The notes under the pieces are model-generated. The model saw only the letters and a list, made by a program, of their open reading frames with translations, was not told the DNA's origin and did not search any database. From NCBI RefSeq assembly GCF_000523235.1, contig NZ_CP006850.1:7812001-7876000 (forward strand): 64,000 bases of DNA. The letters are read 5' to 3'. Made by a program: the position numbers and the translations under genes. Source of the stretch: Nocardia nova SH22a (lineage in GTDB: Bacteria > Actinomycetota > Actinomycetes > Mycobacteriales > Mycobacteriaceae). Shown here one piece after another: positions 17,732 to 27,022 of the stretch (position 1 is its first letter; each line of letters opens with the position of its first letter).

Positions 17732-18138
17732 GACCTATCCCCTCATCCAGCGCCAATAGAACGGTCGAACCTGTCAGTTGTCAACTGCCTCAGTGTCTTT
17801 CGTAACGATCCCGCCATTGATCGTAAACGAGTCCGAGTGCGCGGGCGCCGGTGGTACGACCGCATCGAGATGGGCGTCGCGCACTCGCCGCCGTCGATGA
17901 TCAGGTTGTGGTTACAACGTGAACAGGACGTCGAGACATTGTCCGGAGCGGTCAGGGAAACCGTTGCGCCGCATGCCGAGCTGAGAGACCATTGATGGGC
18001 GATGGCAGTTGGTTCGCCGAACCGGGCAATCGCGGTTCCACATCTCGTGAACACCCGAATCTCGTGAAACACCCAGTCAGTCCGTTCTCACATGTTCGCT
18101 GTCTGTCATGGTCGTCCACACCTTCGGGAAGGTTTGTC
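17732..18138. other. Long intergenic region with operator-like repeats
   Basis: About 400 bases of below-average GC with no convincing gene. It contains CAGTTG-T-CAACTG at 17775-17787, a compact inverted repeat suitable for a regulator dimer, and GGTTC-GCC-GAACC near 18011. It carries the promoters of the divergent neighbours: the small membrane gene on the left and the alpha/beta hydrolase on the right. A 109-residue minus-strand frame here has poor codon bias and was not accepted. Confidence 0.4.
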
Positions 18139-18990
18139 ATGAACGATGCGATCGATCAGTTCGCCGAGCTGTCCGAGGTCAGGATGTGCTACCGCGACGA
18201 GGGGGATCCTTCGGGTGAACCGCTGTTGCTGATCATGGGGCTCAACTCGCAGTTGATCCACTGGCCGCAGGAACTCGTCGACGCACTCGGCCAGCGGGGC
18301 TTCCGCGTCATCCGGGCGGACAACCGCGACAGCGGTCTGACCGAGTGGAAGGTCCAGCCGAGCCAGTACTACCTGCGGGCCATCGCCCGGGACGCGATGG
18401 AACTGCTCGATTACCTGGGCATCGAGCGGGCGCATATCGTCGGCGCCTCGATGGGCGGCATGGTCGCCCAGCTGATCGCGATCGAGAACGCCCCGCGGGT
18501 GATGTCGCTGTGCTCGATCATGAGCACTCCGCATTTCAGCATCGGCATGCCCGACAACGACGTGCTCGAACAGCTCACGAAACCGATGCCCGCCGATCGC
18601 GAGGAAGCGATCGAGCAGACCGTGGCCCTGTACAACATGGTCGGATCGAAGACCTACGCCGAGCGCGAGCAGGATCGGCGCTACGCACTCGCCGCGCGGG
18701 CATACGACCGGGCCCGGCACCCGCAGGGCGCCGTCCGGCAGACGACCGCGGCGCTGATCGCGCCGGACCGGACGAGCAGGCTGCAACAGCTCCAGGTTCC
18801 GGCACTGGTCATCCACGGCGCCGAGGATTCGCTCATCCGGATCGCCGGTGGTGAGGCGACCCACGCGGCGATCCCCGGCTCGGTCTATCTGCCGTTCGAC
18901 ACGATGGGCCACGACCTGCCCGCACCACTGCTCGATCAGATCATCGCGGCGATCGGCGAGAATACGGCCCGCCGCCCGGCAGTCGTATAG
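18139..18990 (+). CDS. Alpha/beta hydrolase
   Basis: A 283-residue alpha/beta-hydrolase fold protein. The nucleophile elbow is GASMGGM (Ser), the acid is Asp in HGAEDSLI and the base is His in DTMGHDLP. An N-terminal oxyanion region LLLIMGLNSQLIHWP is present. No signal peptide, so it is cytosolic. ATG at 18139 follows GGGAAGG. It resembles esterases/haloperoxidase-like hydrolases acting on small esters; the substrate cannot be told. The LPMO-like gene begins 114 bases downstream on the same strand and may be co-transcribed. Confidence 0.9.
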   Translation: MNDAIDQFAELSEVRMCYRDEGDPSGEPLLLIMGLNSQLIHWPQELVDALGQRGFRVIRADNRDSGLTEWKVQPSQYYLRAIARDAMELLDYLGIERAHIVGASMGGMVAQLIAIENAPRVMSLCSIMSTPHFSIGMPDNDVLEQLTKPMPADREEAIEQTVALYNMVGSKTYAEREQDRRYALAARAYDRARHPQGAVRQTTAALIAPDRTSRLQQLQVPALVIHGAEDSLIRIAGGEATHAAIPGSVYLPFDTMGHDLPAPLLDQIIAAIGENTARRPAVV

Positions 18991-19104
18991 CTCCGCAGTA
19001 TCGACCACCGGGTGGCTGTCACGACGCCGCCCGGTGGTCGACGGCCGGACGAGGCCATTTCCGATATCCGGCCGCTTTCCCTGATCTATCGGAAGGTGTC
19101 AGCG

Positions 19105-19755
19105 ATGCGTATCTCGTCCCCGCAGCCGCGAGTGGTGGCTGCCGGTGTGCCCGACTGGATTGCCGACGAACTGGCGGCGATGAAATTCTTCCCCGCCACC
19201 CGCGGCGGTCTGACCGATCGCTACCGGCCGGAGGACCAGCCCAGCGACAGCATCCCCGGACGGCAGATTCCCGATGGGCGCATCGCGAGCGTCGGCCGCG
19301 ACGACGCCCGGAAACTGGATGAACCCGGCATATCCACCTGGGATGCCAACCGCGTCGACCCCACCGCGGCCATCACCATCCGATGGTCGACCCGGGCATC
19401 GCACAAGGTCCGCCGCGTCAACTACTTCTGTACGAATCCGGAATGGAACCCGGCGGAGCCGCTGTCGCGCAAGCACTTCCGTCAGGCTCCCGCGGACCCG
19501 GTCGTCCCCGACAACCGGCTCGGATACATCCCGGCCGACACCTGCCGCCCGTTCACCACCTTCACCTCGCCGGTCCCCAACTACTGGGCCCCGGAGGCCT
19601 TCGAACCCTTCACCGACGGCGGCATGACGGCCTCGGACCTCTCCCACACCATCACGCTCCCGCCGCGCACGGGCTATCACGTCCTGCTGGGAGTCTGCGA
19701 GGTCGCCGACACCGGCATGGCCTTCTACTCCGTCGTCGACATGGATATCGGCTGA
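19105..19755 (+). CDS. AA10 LPMO-like (chitin-binding type 3 fold) protein without signal peptide or His1
   Basis: The 216-residue product aligns well with auxiliary-activity family 10 monooxygenases such as CBP21: PDGRIASVGRDDARKLDEP, NYFCTNPEWNPAEPLSR, FTDGGMTASDLSHTITLP and YHVLLGVCEVADTGMAFYSV appear in the same order as in that family. The second copper-ligand His is probably the one in RASHKVRR, and the axial Phe (AFY) is kept. However there is no signal peptide, and no His at a mature N-terminus (MRISSPQPRV), so the copper histidine brace cannot form as in true LPMOs. Extending upstream to 19012 adds no hydrophobic leader. ATG at 19105 follows GGAAGG. It may bind rather than oxidise its ligand, inside the cell. 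Confidence 0.75.
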   Translation: MRISSPQPRVVAAGVPDWIADELAAMKFFPATRGGLTDRYRPEDQPSDSIPGRQIPDGRIASVGRDDARKLDEPGISTWDANRVDPTAAITIRWSTRASHKVRRVNYFCTNPEWNPAEPLSRKHFRQAPADPVVPDNRLGYIPADTCRPFTTFTSPVPNYWAPEAFEPFTDGGMTASDLSHTITLPPRTGYHVLLGVCEVADTGMAFYSVVDMDIG

Positions 19756-19766
19756 TCGGCCGGTCC

Positions 19767-20831
19767 CTAGTCCCCCGCGAGGCGGAAGATCCGCATTCCC
19801 TCCGGAACGCCGTTGAGCGGTGCGGCGAACATGCTGCGACGGTAGGGCCTGGCGGTGATCTCGAGGGCTTTCAGGGTGCTCGGCTCCAGCGCCTCGAGGG
19901 TGGTTTCCGAGATCATCGTGTTGCCGTTGCCTCCGGCTTCCATCACGCGGGCGGCGACGGTGACGTCGACGCCGAGCCAGTCACCGCCGATTTCGCGCGG
20001 AGTACCGGTGTGCAGGCCCGCGCGCATCCGCGGGCGGTAGCCGTCGACCTGCACCTTCTCCAGGTTTCGCTTGGCCGTGAGGATGGCGCGGACGGCGCTG
20101 TCGGGGGAGGCGAAAACCGCCATCACACCGTCGCCCATGCGTTTGACGACCTGGCCGCCGCGGTCGACGATCGGGGGTTCGATCGCGATGGCGACGCGGC
20201 GCAGCAGTTCGAGGGTGGCCTCGTCGCCCGCCGACAGTGACCAGCGGGAGAAGGAGACCAGGTCGGTGAACAGGATCGTCACCTCCTGATTGCCCTTACC
20301 GCGGCCCACTCGCTCCAGCATGGCCTGCCAGACCTGCAGTGCGCCGAGGCCGAGCTCCTTGGCCGCGCTGGGGGTGTCACCCACGATCTTGTCGGCGGCG
20401 CGGGCCACCGCGCGGGCACCGCCCGGACCGGACAGCGACAGCGGATCGCCGAAGGCGGGATCGCCCGGCAGATTCTCGCGGGCCCGGCGAATCACACCGA
20501 TGACATCGGGGCGCTGGTTGGCCGCCGACATCAGGGAGGACAGTTGCGCGGCCCGCAGCCGGCCGGACAGGCGCGCGCGCTCACCGGCCGCGCCGTCCAG
20601 GGCCTCGACATCCTCGACCAGGATCTCCGACGCGGGGTCCACGACCGGCCCGGCATCCACGATTTCGGGCATTTCGGCAGGTTCGGGCGTGGTTTTCGAA
20701 TCGGCCGCGCGACCGGCGCCCAGCCCCCGGCCACCACGGCGCGAGCCGGATCCTTTGCGGCGCGCGTCCGACTCGCCGGGACCGGCTGTGCGGGACGATT
20801 TTTCACCGTCACCGGAGGATTTGTCGCTCAC
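19767..20831 (-). CDS. Class III adenylate/guanylate cyclase
   Basis: The 354-residue protein has a disordered, basic Ser/Gly/Arg-rich first 70 residues, a helical middle domain and a C-terminal class III cyclase domain (about residues 185-345). The metal-binding Asp residues lie in ILFTDLVSFSRWS and KRMGDGVMAVF, and the purine-selecting Lys precedes RMGDG. The usual VN-x-AAR transition-state motif reads DVTVAARV, so the Asn is Thr while the Arg is kept. No membrane segment is visible. GTG at 20831 (VSDKSSGD) gives a compact start; in-frame codons further upstream extend into unlikely sequence. Product is presumably cAMP. Confidence 0.85.
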   Translation of the reverse strand: MSDKSSGDGEKSSRTAGPGESDARRKGSGSRRGGRGLGAGRAADSKTTPEPAEMPEIVDAGPVVDPASEILVEDVEALDGAAGERARLSGRLRAAQLSSLMSAANQRPDVIGVIRRARENLPGDPAFGDPLSLSGPGGARAVARAADKIVGDTPSAAKELGLGALQVWQAMLERVGRGKGNQEVTILFTDLVSFSRWSLSAGDEATLELLRRVAIAIEPPIVDRGGQVVKRMGDGVMAVFASPDSAVRAILTAKRNLEKVQVDGYRPRMRAGLHTGTPREIGGDWLGVDVTVAARVMEAGGNGNTMISETTLEALEPSTLKALEITARPYRRSMFAAPLNGVPEGMRIFRLAGD

Positions 20832-21250
20832 GTCCCGAGCGTAGCCAATGATCGCCACCTGACACCTCCCGATCGGACGGAGCGGGCACAACGCTGGGTC
20901 CGCCGATGGATAACGTGCGGGTTGCCTGGCCGATGCTACCGATTCATCGTTCCGTCCGGAAGGTACGCAGTCGCTGTTCACACAGGGTTCTCATACAGAA
21001 CACCGGCCCGCTGCACGGGCTGGGCAAGCAGCCGTGCAGCGGGCCGGTGGTCGGCGCGTTCACCGGGCAGTGGTGAACGCGACAGCAGTCCCCCGACAGG
21101 ACCGCCCTCCCGTCCCGGACGGGCGAGGGGATGAAGCTCATCCGGGACGAGCAGGTCTTGTGTATCGAGCGGATTCAGGCGGTGTCCGATTGCGCCTGAC
21201 AGGAGGCCCTGCGTGGTGACGCTCCGCTACCGCCTCCGGGCCTCGGCCTG
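20832..21250. repeat. Intergenic array of four inverted repeats
   Basis: This stretch has no accepted gene and holds successive hairpins: CACCGGCCCGCTGCACGG at 21001-21018 with its exact complement at 21032-21049; CGCGTTCACC at 21055-21064 with 21072-21081; CCCGTC/GACGGG at 21109-21123; and CGCCTGACAGG at 21193-21203 with 21247-21257, extended by AGGCCC/GGGCCT. The last contains the stop codon of the ABC permease gene. Together they probably terminate the ABC operon and insulate the cyclase gene. Confidence 0.65.
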
Positions 21251-22012
21251 TCAGGCGTCGCGGCGGTCGGTCACGACCAGCGCTGCTCCGAAGACCACCA
21301 GTGTGAAGATCAGGAAGTAGATCAGCCCGCCCCACGGACCCCAGTGCCAGTTCGCCGAGGACGCGGAGGTGTCGTCGATGAAGTGGTCCATATTGGCGAA
21401 CGGCAGGAACGGCTGCACATTGTGGCCGAAGGATCCGAAGCTGCCGAGCAGCGTCTCGATCAGCAAGGGCCACAACACGATCAGCGAGATCGCCGCCGCC
21501 GACTGCCGGATCAACGCACCAACGCCGACCGCCAGCACCACACCCAGGAAGGCGTAGATCGCGGTGCCGTACAGGGCGCGCCAGTCGGTCTCCGAACTCA
21601 GGCTCATCTGCAGCCCGGCGTCTCCGGCCAATGGCTTGGCGACCACGTAGGCCACCAGTGCCAGCACGAAGGTCAGCACCGCGGCGTAGACACCGGTGAG
21701 CATCGCTTTCGTGGTGAGTACCAGCGCGCGGTTCGGTGTGGCCTGGAAGGTCGTGCGAATGATGCCGAAGCGGTATTCGCTGGTGACGGTCAGCGCGGCC
21801 ATGATCATCAGGACCATCACACCGAAACCACGGACCCCGACGACGGCGCCGGCCGTGGTCATCAGGGTCTGGCCTTCCTTACCGAGACTCGCCTTCGACA
21901 CGGCGGCGAACAGGGCCGCGAGGCCGATGCCCAGTACGACCACGATGGCCGAGCACCACCAGGGTGAGCGGGTGGTGGTGAGTTTGATTCGTTCCGCTGC
22001 GACGATTCCCAT
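21251..22012 (-). CDS. ABC transporter permease (ABC-2 type)
   Basis: A 253-residue membrane subunit with six hydrophobic segments (for example AIVVVLGIGLAALFAAV, ALVAYVVAKPLAG and LIYFLIFTLVVFGAALVV). The pattern TSEYRFGIIRTTFQATPNR is typical of actinobacterial ABC-2 permeases that pair with a separate ATPase for drug or lipid export. ATG at 22012 overlaps the ATPase stop by one base (TAATG), so the two subunits are coupled. The stop codon lies within a long hairpin. Confidence 0.9.
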   Translation of the reverse strand: MGIVAAERIKLTTTRSPWWCSAIVVVLGIGLAALFAAVSKASLGKEGQTLMTTAGAVVGVRGFGVMVLMIMAALTVTSEYRFGIIRTTFQATPNRALVLTTKAMLTGVYAAVLTFVLALVAYVVAKPLAGDAGLQMSLSSETDWRALYGTAIYAFLGVVLAVGVGALIRQSAAAISLIVLWPLLIETLLGSFGSFGHNVQPFLPFANMDHFIDDTSASSANWHWGPWGGLIYFLIFTLVVFGAALVVTDRRDA

Positions 22013-22971
22013 TACAGCGCACCTCCCATGACCTGCTCGATCCCTTCCGCGTGGTACTCCACGGCGCCTCCGGTCATGCGCATGAACGCCTCCTCGAGCG
22101 AAGCGTGCTGCGGTGCGAGCTCGTAGAGGGTGATGCTGTTGGCACCGGCGAGCTTGCCGATGGCGTCGCTGGATTCGCCGACCACGACCAGGGCGGCCGA
22201 GGCAGCCGCCTCCGCATCGCCCGCACCGCCGTCCTCGCGCACCGTCATACCGTTCGAGGTGAGCAGGCTGCGCAGTTCGTCGAGTTGCGGACTGCGCACG
22301 CGCACAGTCGCTTCCGAGGATTTGGCGATGAAATCCTTGGTGTCGGTGTCGGCGATGAGGCGGCCGCGGCCGATCACCACCAGATGGTCGGCGGTCTGCG
22401 CCATCTCGGAGAGCAGGTGACTCGACACGAGCACCGTGCGGCCCTCGGCGGCCAGCTTCTGCATGAAGCGCCGGATCCACAGGATGCCCTCGGGATCGAG
22501 ACCGTTGACGGGCTCGTCGAACAGCAGCACCGGCGGATCGCCGAGCAGCGTCACCGCGAGCCCGAGCCGCTGCGACATACCGAGGGAGAACCCACCGGCC
22601 TTCTTGTGCGCGACCTCGGACAGGCCGACCAGGTGCAGCACCTCGTCGACCCGCGTGGCGGGGATATCGTTCGACGCCGCCATCCAGCGCAGATGTGAGC
22701 GGGCCGACCGGTTCGGATGCACCCACTTGGCATCCAGCAGGGCACCCACCGTGCGCAGCGGATTACTCAACTGCTGATAGGCCAGGCCCTCGATGCGGGC
22801 GGTGCCCGCGGTCGGCCGGTCCAGCCCCAGAATCATCCGCATCGTCGTCGACTTGCCGGCGCCGTTCGGGCCCAGGAACCCGGTCACCTTGCCCGGGGTG
22901 ACCGTGAACGACAGGTCATCGACGGCGACGGTGGCACCGTAGCGCTTGGTGAGACCTCTGCATTCGATCAT
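22012..22971 (-). CDS. ABC transporter ATP-binding protein
   Basis: Nucleotide-binding subunit for the permease encoded just downstream. Walker A GPNGAGKST, Q-loop region, signature FSLGMSQRLGLA and Walker B PVLLFDEP are intact, with the switch His in VSSHLLSEM. The C-terminal 90 residues are the extra domain of DrrA-like exporters. ATG at 22971 is used; GTG at 22977 is possible. No clear ribosome site precedes either start, so the message may be nearly leaderless. Substrate unknown. Confidence 0.92.
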   Translation of the reverse strand: MIECRGLTKRYGATVAVDDLSFTVTPGKVTGFLGPNGAGKSTTMRMILGLDRPTAGTARIEGLAYQQLSNPLRTVGALLDAKWVHPNRSARSHLRWMAASNDIPATRVDEVLHLVGLSEVAHKKAGGFSLGMSQRLGLAVTLLGDPPVLLFDEPVNGLDPEGILWIRRFMQKLAAEGRTVLVSSHLLSEMAQTADHLVVIGRGRLIADTDTKDFIAKSSEATVRVRSPQLDELRSLLTSNGMTVREDGGAGDAEAAASAALVVVGESSDAIGKLAGANSITLYELAPQHASLEEAFMRMTGGAVEYHAEGIEQVMGGAL

Positions 22972-23030
22972 GCGCACCAGTCTTACCGAGAAATCGCGCG
23001 GGCACTATCGCTCACAGGTAGCGAGTCGAG

Positions 23031-23048
23031 GTCATCCTTGTGGATGAC
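23031..23048 (-). terminator. Hairpin after thiG
   Basis: GTCATCC, four bases, GGATGAC: a 7-bp stem lying 37 bases beyond the thiG stop and before the ABC ATPase start region. It is the only obvious candidate to end the thiOSG message. No U run follows, so efficiency is uncertain. Confidence 0.45.
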
Positions 23049-23085
23049 CCGCACCCTGGGCATCCCCAATGCGGACCCTGAGCTC

Positions 23086-24069
<984 letters not shown>

Positions 24070-24073
<4 letters not shown>

Positions 24074-25155
24074 TGGTTACCTCCTGATGATGTGGCACCG
24101 GCAGCGGTGGTGAAGCGTTGTGGATCGGCGGCCTTCGCCTCGGCCAGGGTGTCACCGGCCAGCAGCGCCGCGACGGCATCCACCGTGATCGGCACGCCGA
24201 GGATGCCGTTGCGGCCGTGGCCGGTGGCCGCCACCAGCCGATCGGACAACCGGCCGATCAGCGGCAGATTGTCGGGTGTGCTGGGCCGTCCGCCCGCGGC
24301 CGCCTCGGACAGTTCGTATTCGCCGAGTGCGGGCCAGACCGATTCGGCGTCGGCGATCAGATCCCGGACACCGGCGACGGTGACGGTGGTGTCGAATCCG
24401 GCCTCGTACTGGGTGGCGCCGACCACGAGCCCGTCGGCGCGCGGAACCAGATAGATCGGGCGGCCGTGGACCCGGGCGCGGATGACCGCCCGCGGCGGGG
24501 CCGGGGTGCCCGGGCGGCGGCGCAGACGCAGGATCTCGCCCTTGACCGGGCGGACCGGCAGATCCCACAGCCGCGCACTGCCGGAACCGGCGGCCAGCAC
24601 GATCTGGTCCTGCTCGAGTTCGTCCACAGCCCGCACCGATTCCTTCCGGATGTGCACACCGGACTGTTCACATGCGCGGCGCAGGGCGTCCACCAGCAGC
24701 CGGTTGTCCACAGCCGGTTCGTCGGCGGCCAGCAGACCGGCCCGGACCGTGCGCGACAGCCCGGTCTCGGCCGCGCGGACGCCCGCGCGATCGAGCAGCC
24801 GCATGGCGTATCCGTGACCGTCGCAGAAATCGGCGATGGTTCGCAGATCGGCGGCGTCGGCCGCATCCAGCGCGAGTGTGAGCGTCCGGTCGGCCACGAA
24901 GACGTCCACTCCGGTCGCCGCGCGCAACCGCGCACCGAAGTCCGGCCAGCGCCGCAGCGACGCGGCGCCGAACTCGAGCAGATCGTCCTCCCCGGGCCAG
25001 CCCTCCGACAGCGGGGCGAGCATGCCACCCGCCACCCAGGAGGCGCCGGAACCGGCGGCCGGATCGTAGATCGTCACCGACCAGCCCTGTTCGGCGGCGC
25101 GCCAGGCCACCGACAGACCGATCACACCCCCACCGACGACGGCCAGACTTCGCAT
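24070..25155 (-). CDS. thiO: Glycine oxidase ThiO
   Basis: FAD-dependent oxidase that converts glycine to the dehydroglycine used by ThiG. The 361-residue protein opens with the dinucleotide-binding [20 protein letters not shown], followed by [12 protein letters not shown], and has the C-terminal FAD motif [18 protein letters not shown] at 25155 is chosen (GTG at 25158 is adjacent) with GAGG upstream. First gene of the thiOSG operon, divergent from thiE across about 155 bases. Confidence 0.96.
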
Positions 25156-25212
25156 CACTCCACCTCACTCGGACCCGGACCGCGCTACATCGCCGACATA
25201 TCGCGTCGGCGT

Positions 25213-25248
25213 GGCCGCGAACCGGGAGACGGACCCTCCCGCGCGGCC
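25213..25248. promoter_or_regulatory. Hairpin in the thiO/thiE divergent region
   Basis: GGCCGCG at 25213-25219 pairs with 25242-25248, and CGGGAG at 25223-25228 with 25236-25241, giving a two-part stem about 60 bases upstream of thiO and thiE. I looked for the TPP-riboswitch landmarks (CTGAGA and the ACC..GAACCTGA block) on both strands here and did not find them. The hairpin may be a terminator or attenuator of either unit. Confidence 0.4.
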
Positions 25249-25312
25249 GCCATCGCTGCGAGAGTGCCCTCGTGTTTCGACTACCCACGGTAGCGCGGCT
25301 ACGGTCGGAGCT

Positions 25313-26023
25313 GTGCAACCGTCCCAACCGCATCGTCCGATCGCACCGCGGGAGCGCCTGGACTCGGCGCTGCTGTACCTGTGCACCGACGCCCGGCGCG
25401 ATACCGGTGATCTGGCCGCCTTCGCCGAGGCCGCGCTCTCGGGCGGGGTCGACATCATCCAGCTGCGCGACAAGGGCTCGGCAGGTGAGGCGAAGTTCGG
25501 CCCGCTGGAGGCCGGGGCCGAACTGGGCGCGCTCGCCGAGCTGAAATCCGCGGCCCGGCGGCACGGCGCGCTGGTCGCGGTCAACGATCGCGCCGATATC
25601 GCGCTGGCGGCGGGTGCGGATGTGCTGCACCTGGGCCAGGGTGATCTGCCGCCGTTCTACGCCCGCCGGATCGTGGGGCCGGATGTGGTGATCGGCCGCT
25701 CCACCCACAATCGCAATCAGGCCGGACTCGCGCTGGTCGACGAGAACATCGACTACTTCTGCACCGGTCCGGTCTGGAACACCCCGACCAAGCCCGGTCG
25801 CACCGCGGCGGGTATCGACCTGGTGCGGTCCACCGCGGATTCGCATCCGGCCCGGCCGTGGTTCGCCATCGGCGGTGTCGACAGTGAGCGACTGGACGAG
25901 GTGCTGGCGGCCGGGGCGAGCCGGATCGTGGTGGTTCGCGCCATCACCGCGGCCCGCGATCCACAGGCCGCCGCCCGCGAACTCAAGCAGCGGCTGCTGG
26001 ACAACGCCGCACGCGAAACCTGA
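25313..26023 (+). CDS. thiE: Thiamine-phosphate synthase ThiE
   Basis: Joins HMP-pyrophosphate and thiazole phosphate to thiamine phosphate. The 236-residue TIM barrel shows [34 protein letters not shown] (in parts), [26 protein letters not shown] and AIGGVD, all diagnostic. GTG at 25313 (VQPSQPHRP) is chosen; upstream in-frame sequence passes through the intergenic hairpin and is unlikely to be translated. CTACC-CAC-GGTAG at 25281-25293 is a small inverted repeat in the promoter region. Confidence 0.95.
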   Translation: MQPSQPHRPIAPRERLDSALLYLCTDARRDTGDLAAFAEAALSGGVDIIQLRDKGSAGEAKFGPLEAGAELGALAELKSAARRHGALVAVNDRADIALAAGADVLHLGQGDLPPFYARRIVGPDVVIGRSTHNRNQAGLALVDENIDYFCTGPVWNTPTKPGRTAAGIDLVRSTADSHPARPWFAIGGVDSERLDEVLAAGASRIVVVRAITAARDPQAAARELKQRLLDNAARET

Positions 26024-26027
26024 ACGC

Positions 26028-26873
26028 TCAGTTCAGGAGCTGATCCAGGGTCAGCACCAAATCCTCGCTCGATGGCGCGGATCTGTTGATGTCCTGGATG
26101 ATTCGCACGGTCGGAACCTCGGAACCGGCAGCTCGCGGCCGGGCGCTCCGAGCCACCCCGTCCACGCCGACGGACGATCCCGGCGCACCCGAGTCGCCCG
26201 GTCCGGAAGCGGCCGGTTCCCTTCGGGCAGTGCGCTCCCCGGCATCGGAGAGCGCTCCCGCGGCGCCATCGGCCGATCCACCGAGATCGGTGAATACAGC
26301 CGCCCCCACAATCGCGTCCAGCCAGAGGAATCCACGCTCGGCCAGATCCACCGTGCGCGGCAGCAGGGCCGCGATGGCCTCGGCCTCGGCGATCCCGCCG
26401 AGATCCAGGCGCGCCGCCGACGCGCGCAGATCCGGCCAGGCCGCGGCGAATCCGGGATGCAGCGGACGGTCGTCGACCTCCTCCTCGGGCACCCAGGCCA
26501 GTTCGGCGCTCTCCTTGTTCGCGACGGTCCGCAGAGTTTCCGGAACATCGGCCACGACGGTGGTGTAGGTCCAGCCGCTCTCGGCGGTACTGGTTATCCG
26601 ACTCCCCCGGACGCGAACCGCATCCGGGGCAATTCCGGCTTCCTCCTGCGCTTCTCGCACCGCGGCGTGCACGCTGGACTCATGACTGTCGCGCGCACCA
26701 CCGGGCAGCGCCCACGTTCCGCCCTGATGACTCCACGGCGCCCGGTGCTGCATCAGCACCACCGCCCCGCCGCCCGCTCTGGGCGCGCGCAACAGCAGTC
26801 CGGCCGCACCGAACCGGCCCCATTGCCGCGTCCCATCGGGGCTCACCAGGAACCCGTCTCCGTCACCGCGCAT
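26028..26873 (-). CDS. mutT3: NUDIX hydrolase MutT3-like
   Basis: NUDIX pyrophosphohydrolase. The box reads G-x5-E-x7-REAQEEAG and starts at [11 protein letters not shown]. tuberculosis MutT3 acts on oxidised dGTP-type nucleotides, and the gene occupies the same place between thiE and glnX. The protein is 281 residues, about 60 longer than the mycobacterial one, because of an Ala/Gly/Ser-rich C-terminal tail ending in [16 protein letters not shown] at 26873 follows GAGG. It is convergent with thiE (4 bases between stops) and divergent from glnX. Confidence 0.9.
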   Translation of the reverse strand: MRGDGDGFLVSPDGTRQWGRFGAAGLLLRAPRAGGGAVVLMQHRAPWSHQGGTWALPGGARDSHESSVHAAVREAQEEAGIAPDAVRVRGSRITSTAESGWTYTTVVADVPETLRTVANKESAELAWVPEEEVDDRPLHPGFAAAWPDLRASAARLDLGGIAEAEAIAALLPRTVDLAERGFLWLDAIVGAAVFTDLGGSADGAAGALSDAGERTARREPAASGPGDSGAPGSSVGVDGVARSARPRAAGSEVPTVRIIQDINRSAPSSEDLVLTLDQLLN

Positions 26874-27022
26874 ACTTCGCCTCGTCCCGCTTCGCGCCGG
26901 TCGCCCGATCCGCGCCGACCTCGCGATATCGCCGTCGTGCCCGACACATGTCCAGCGATACCCGTACGACCACAATAAGCTCAGTCCACACAATGCAACC
27001 CGGGGAACGAACGGAGGCGAGC

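Noticed and set aside
17743..18072. 109-codon minus-strand frame with a CxxC pair
   Set aside because: Weak third-position bias, odd composition, and it fills a promoter region between divergent genes.
21131..21199. 22-codon mini-gene after GAGGGG
   Set aside because: Ribosome site has no spacing to the ATG and the frame lies among hairpins; no evidence of translation.
25156..25312. TPP riboswitch in the thiO/thiE gap
   Set aside because: The conserved CTGAGA and GAACCTGA-type segments were not found on either strand.
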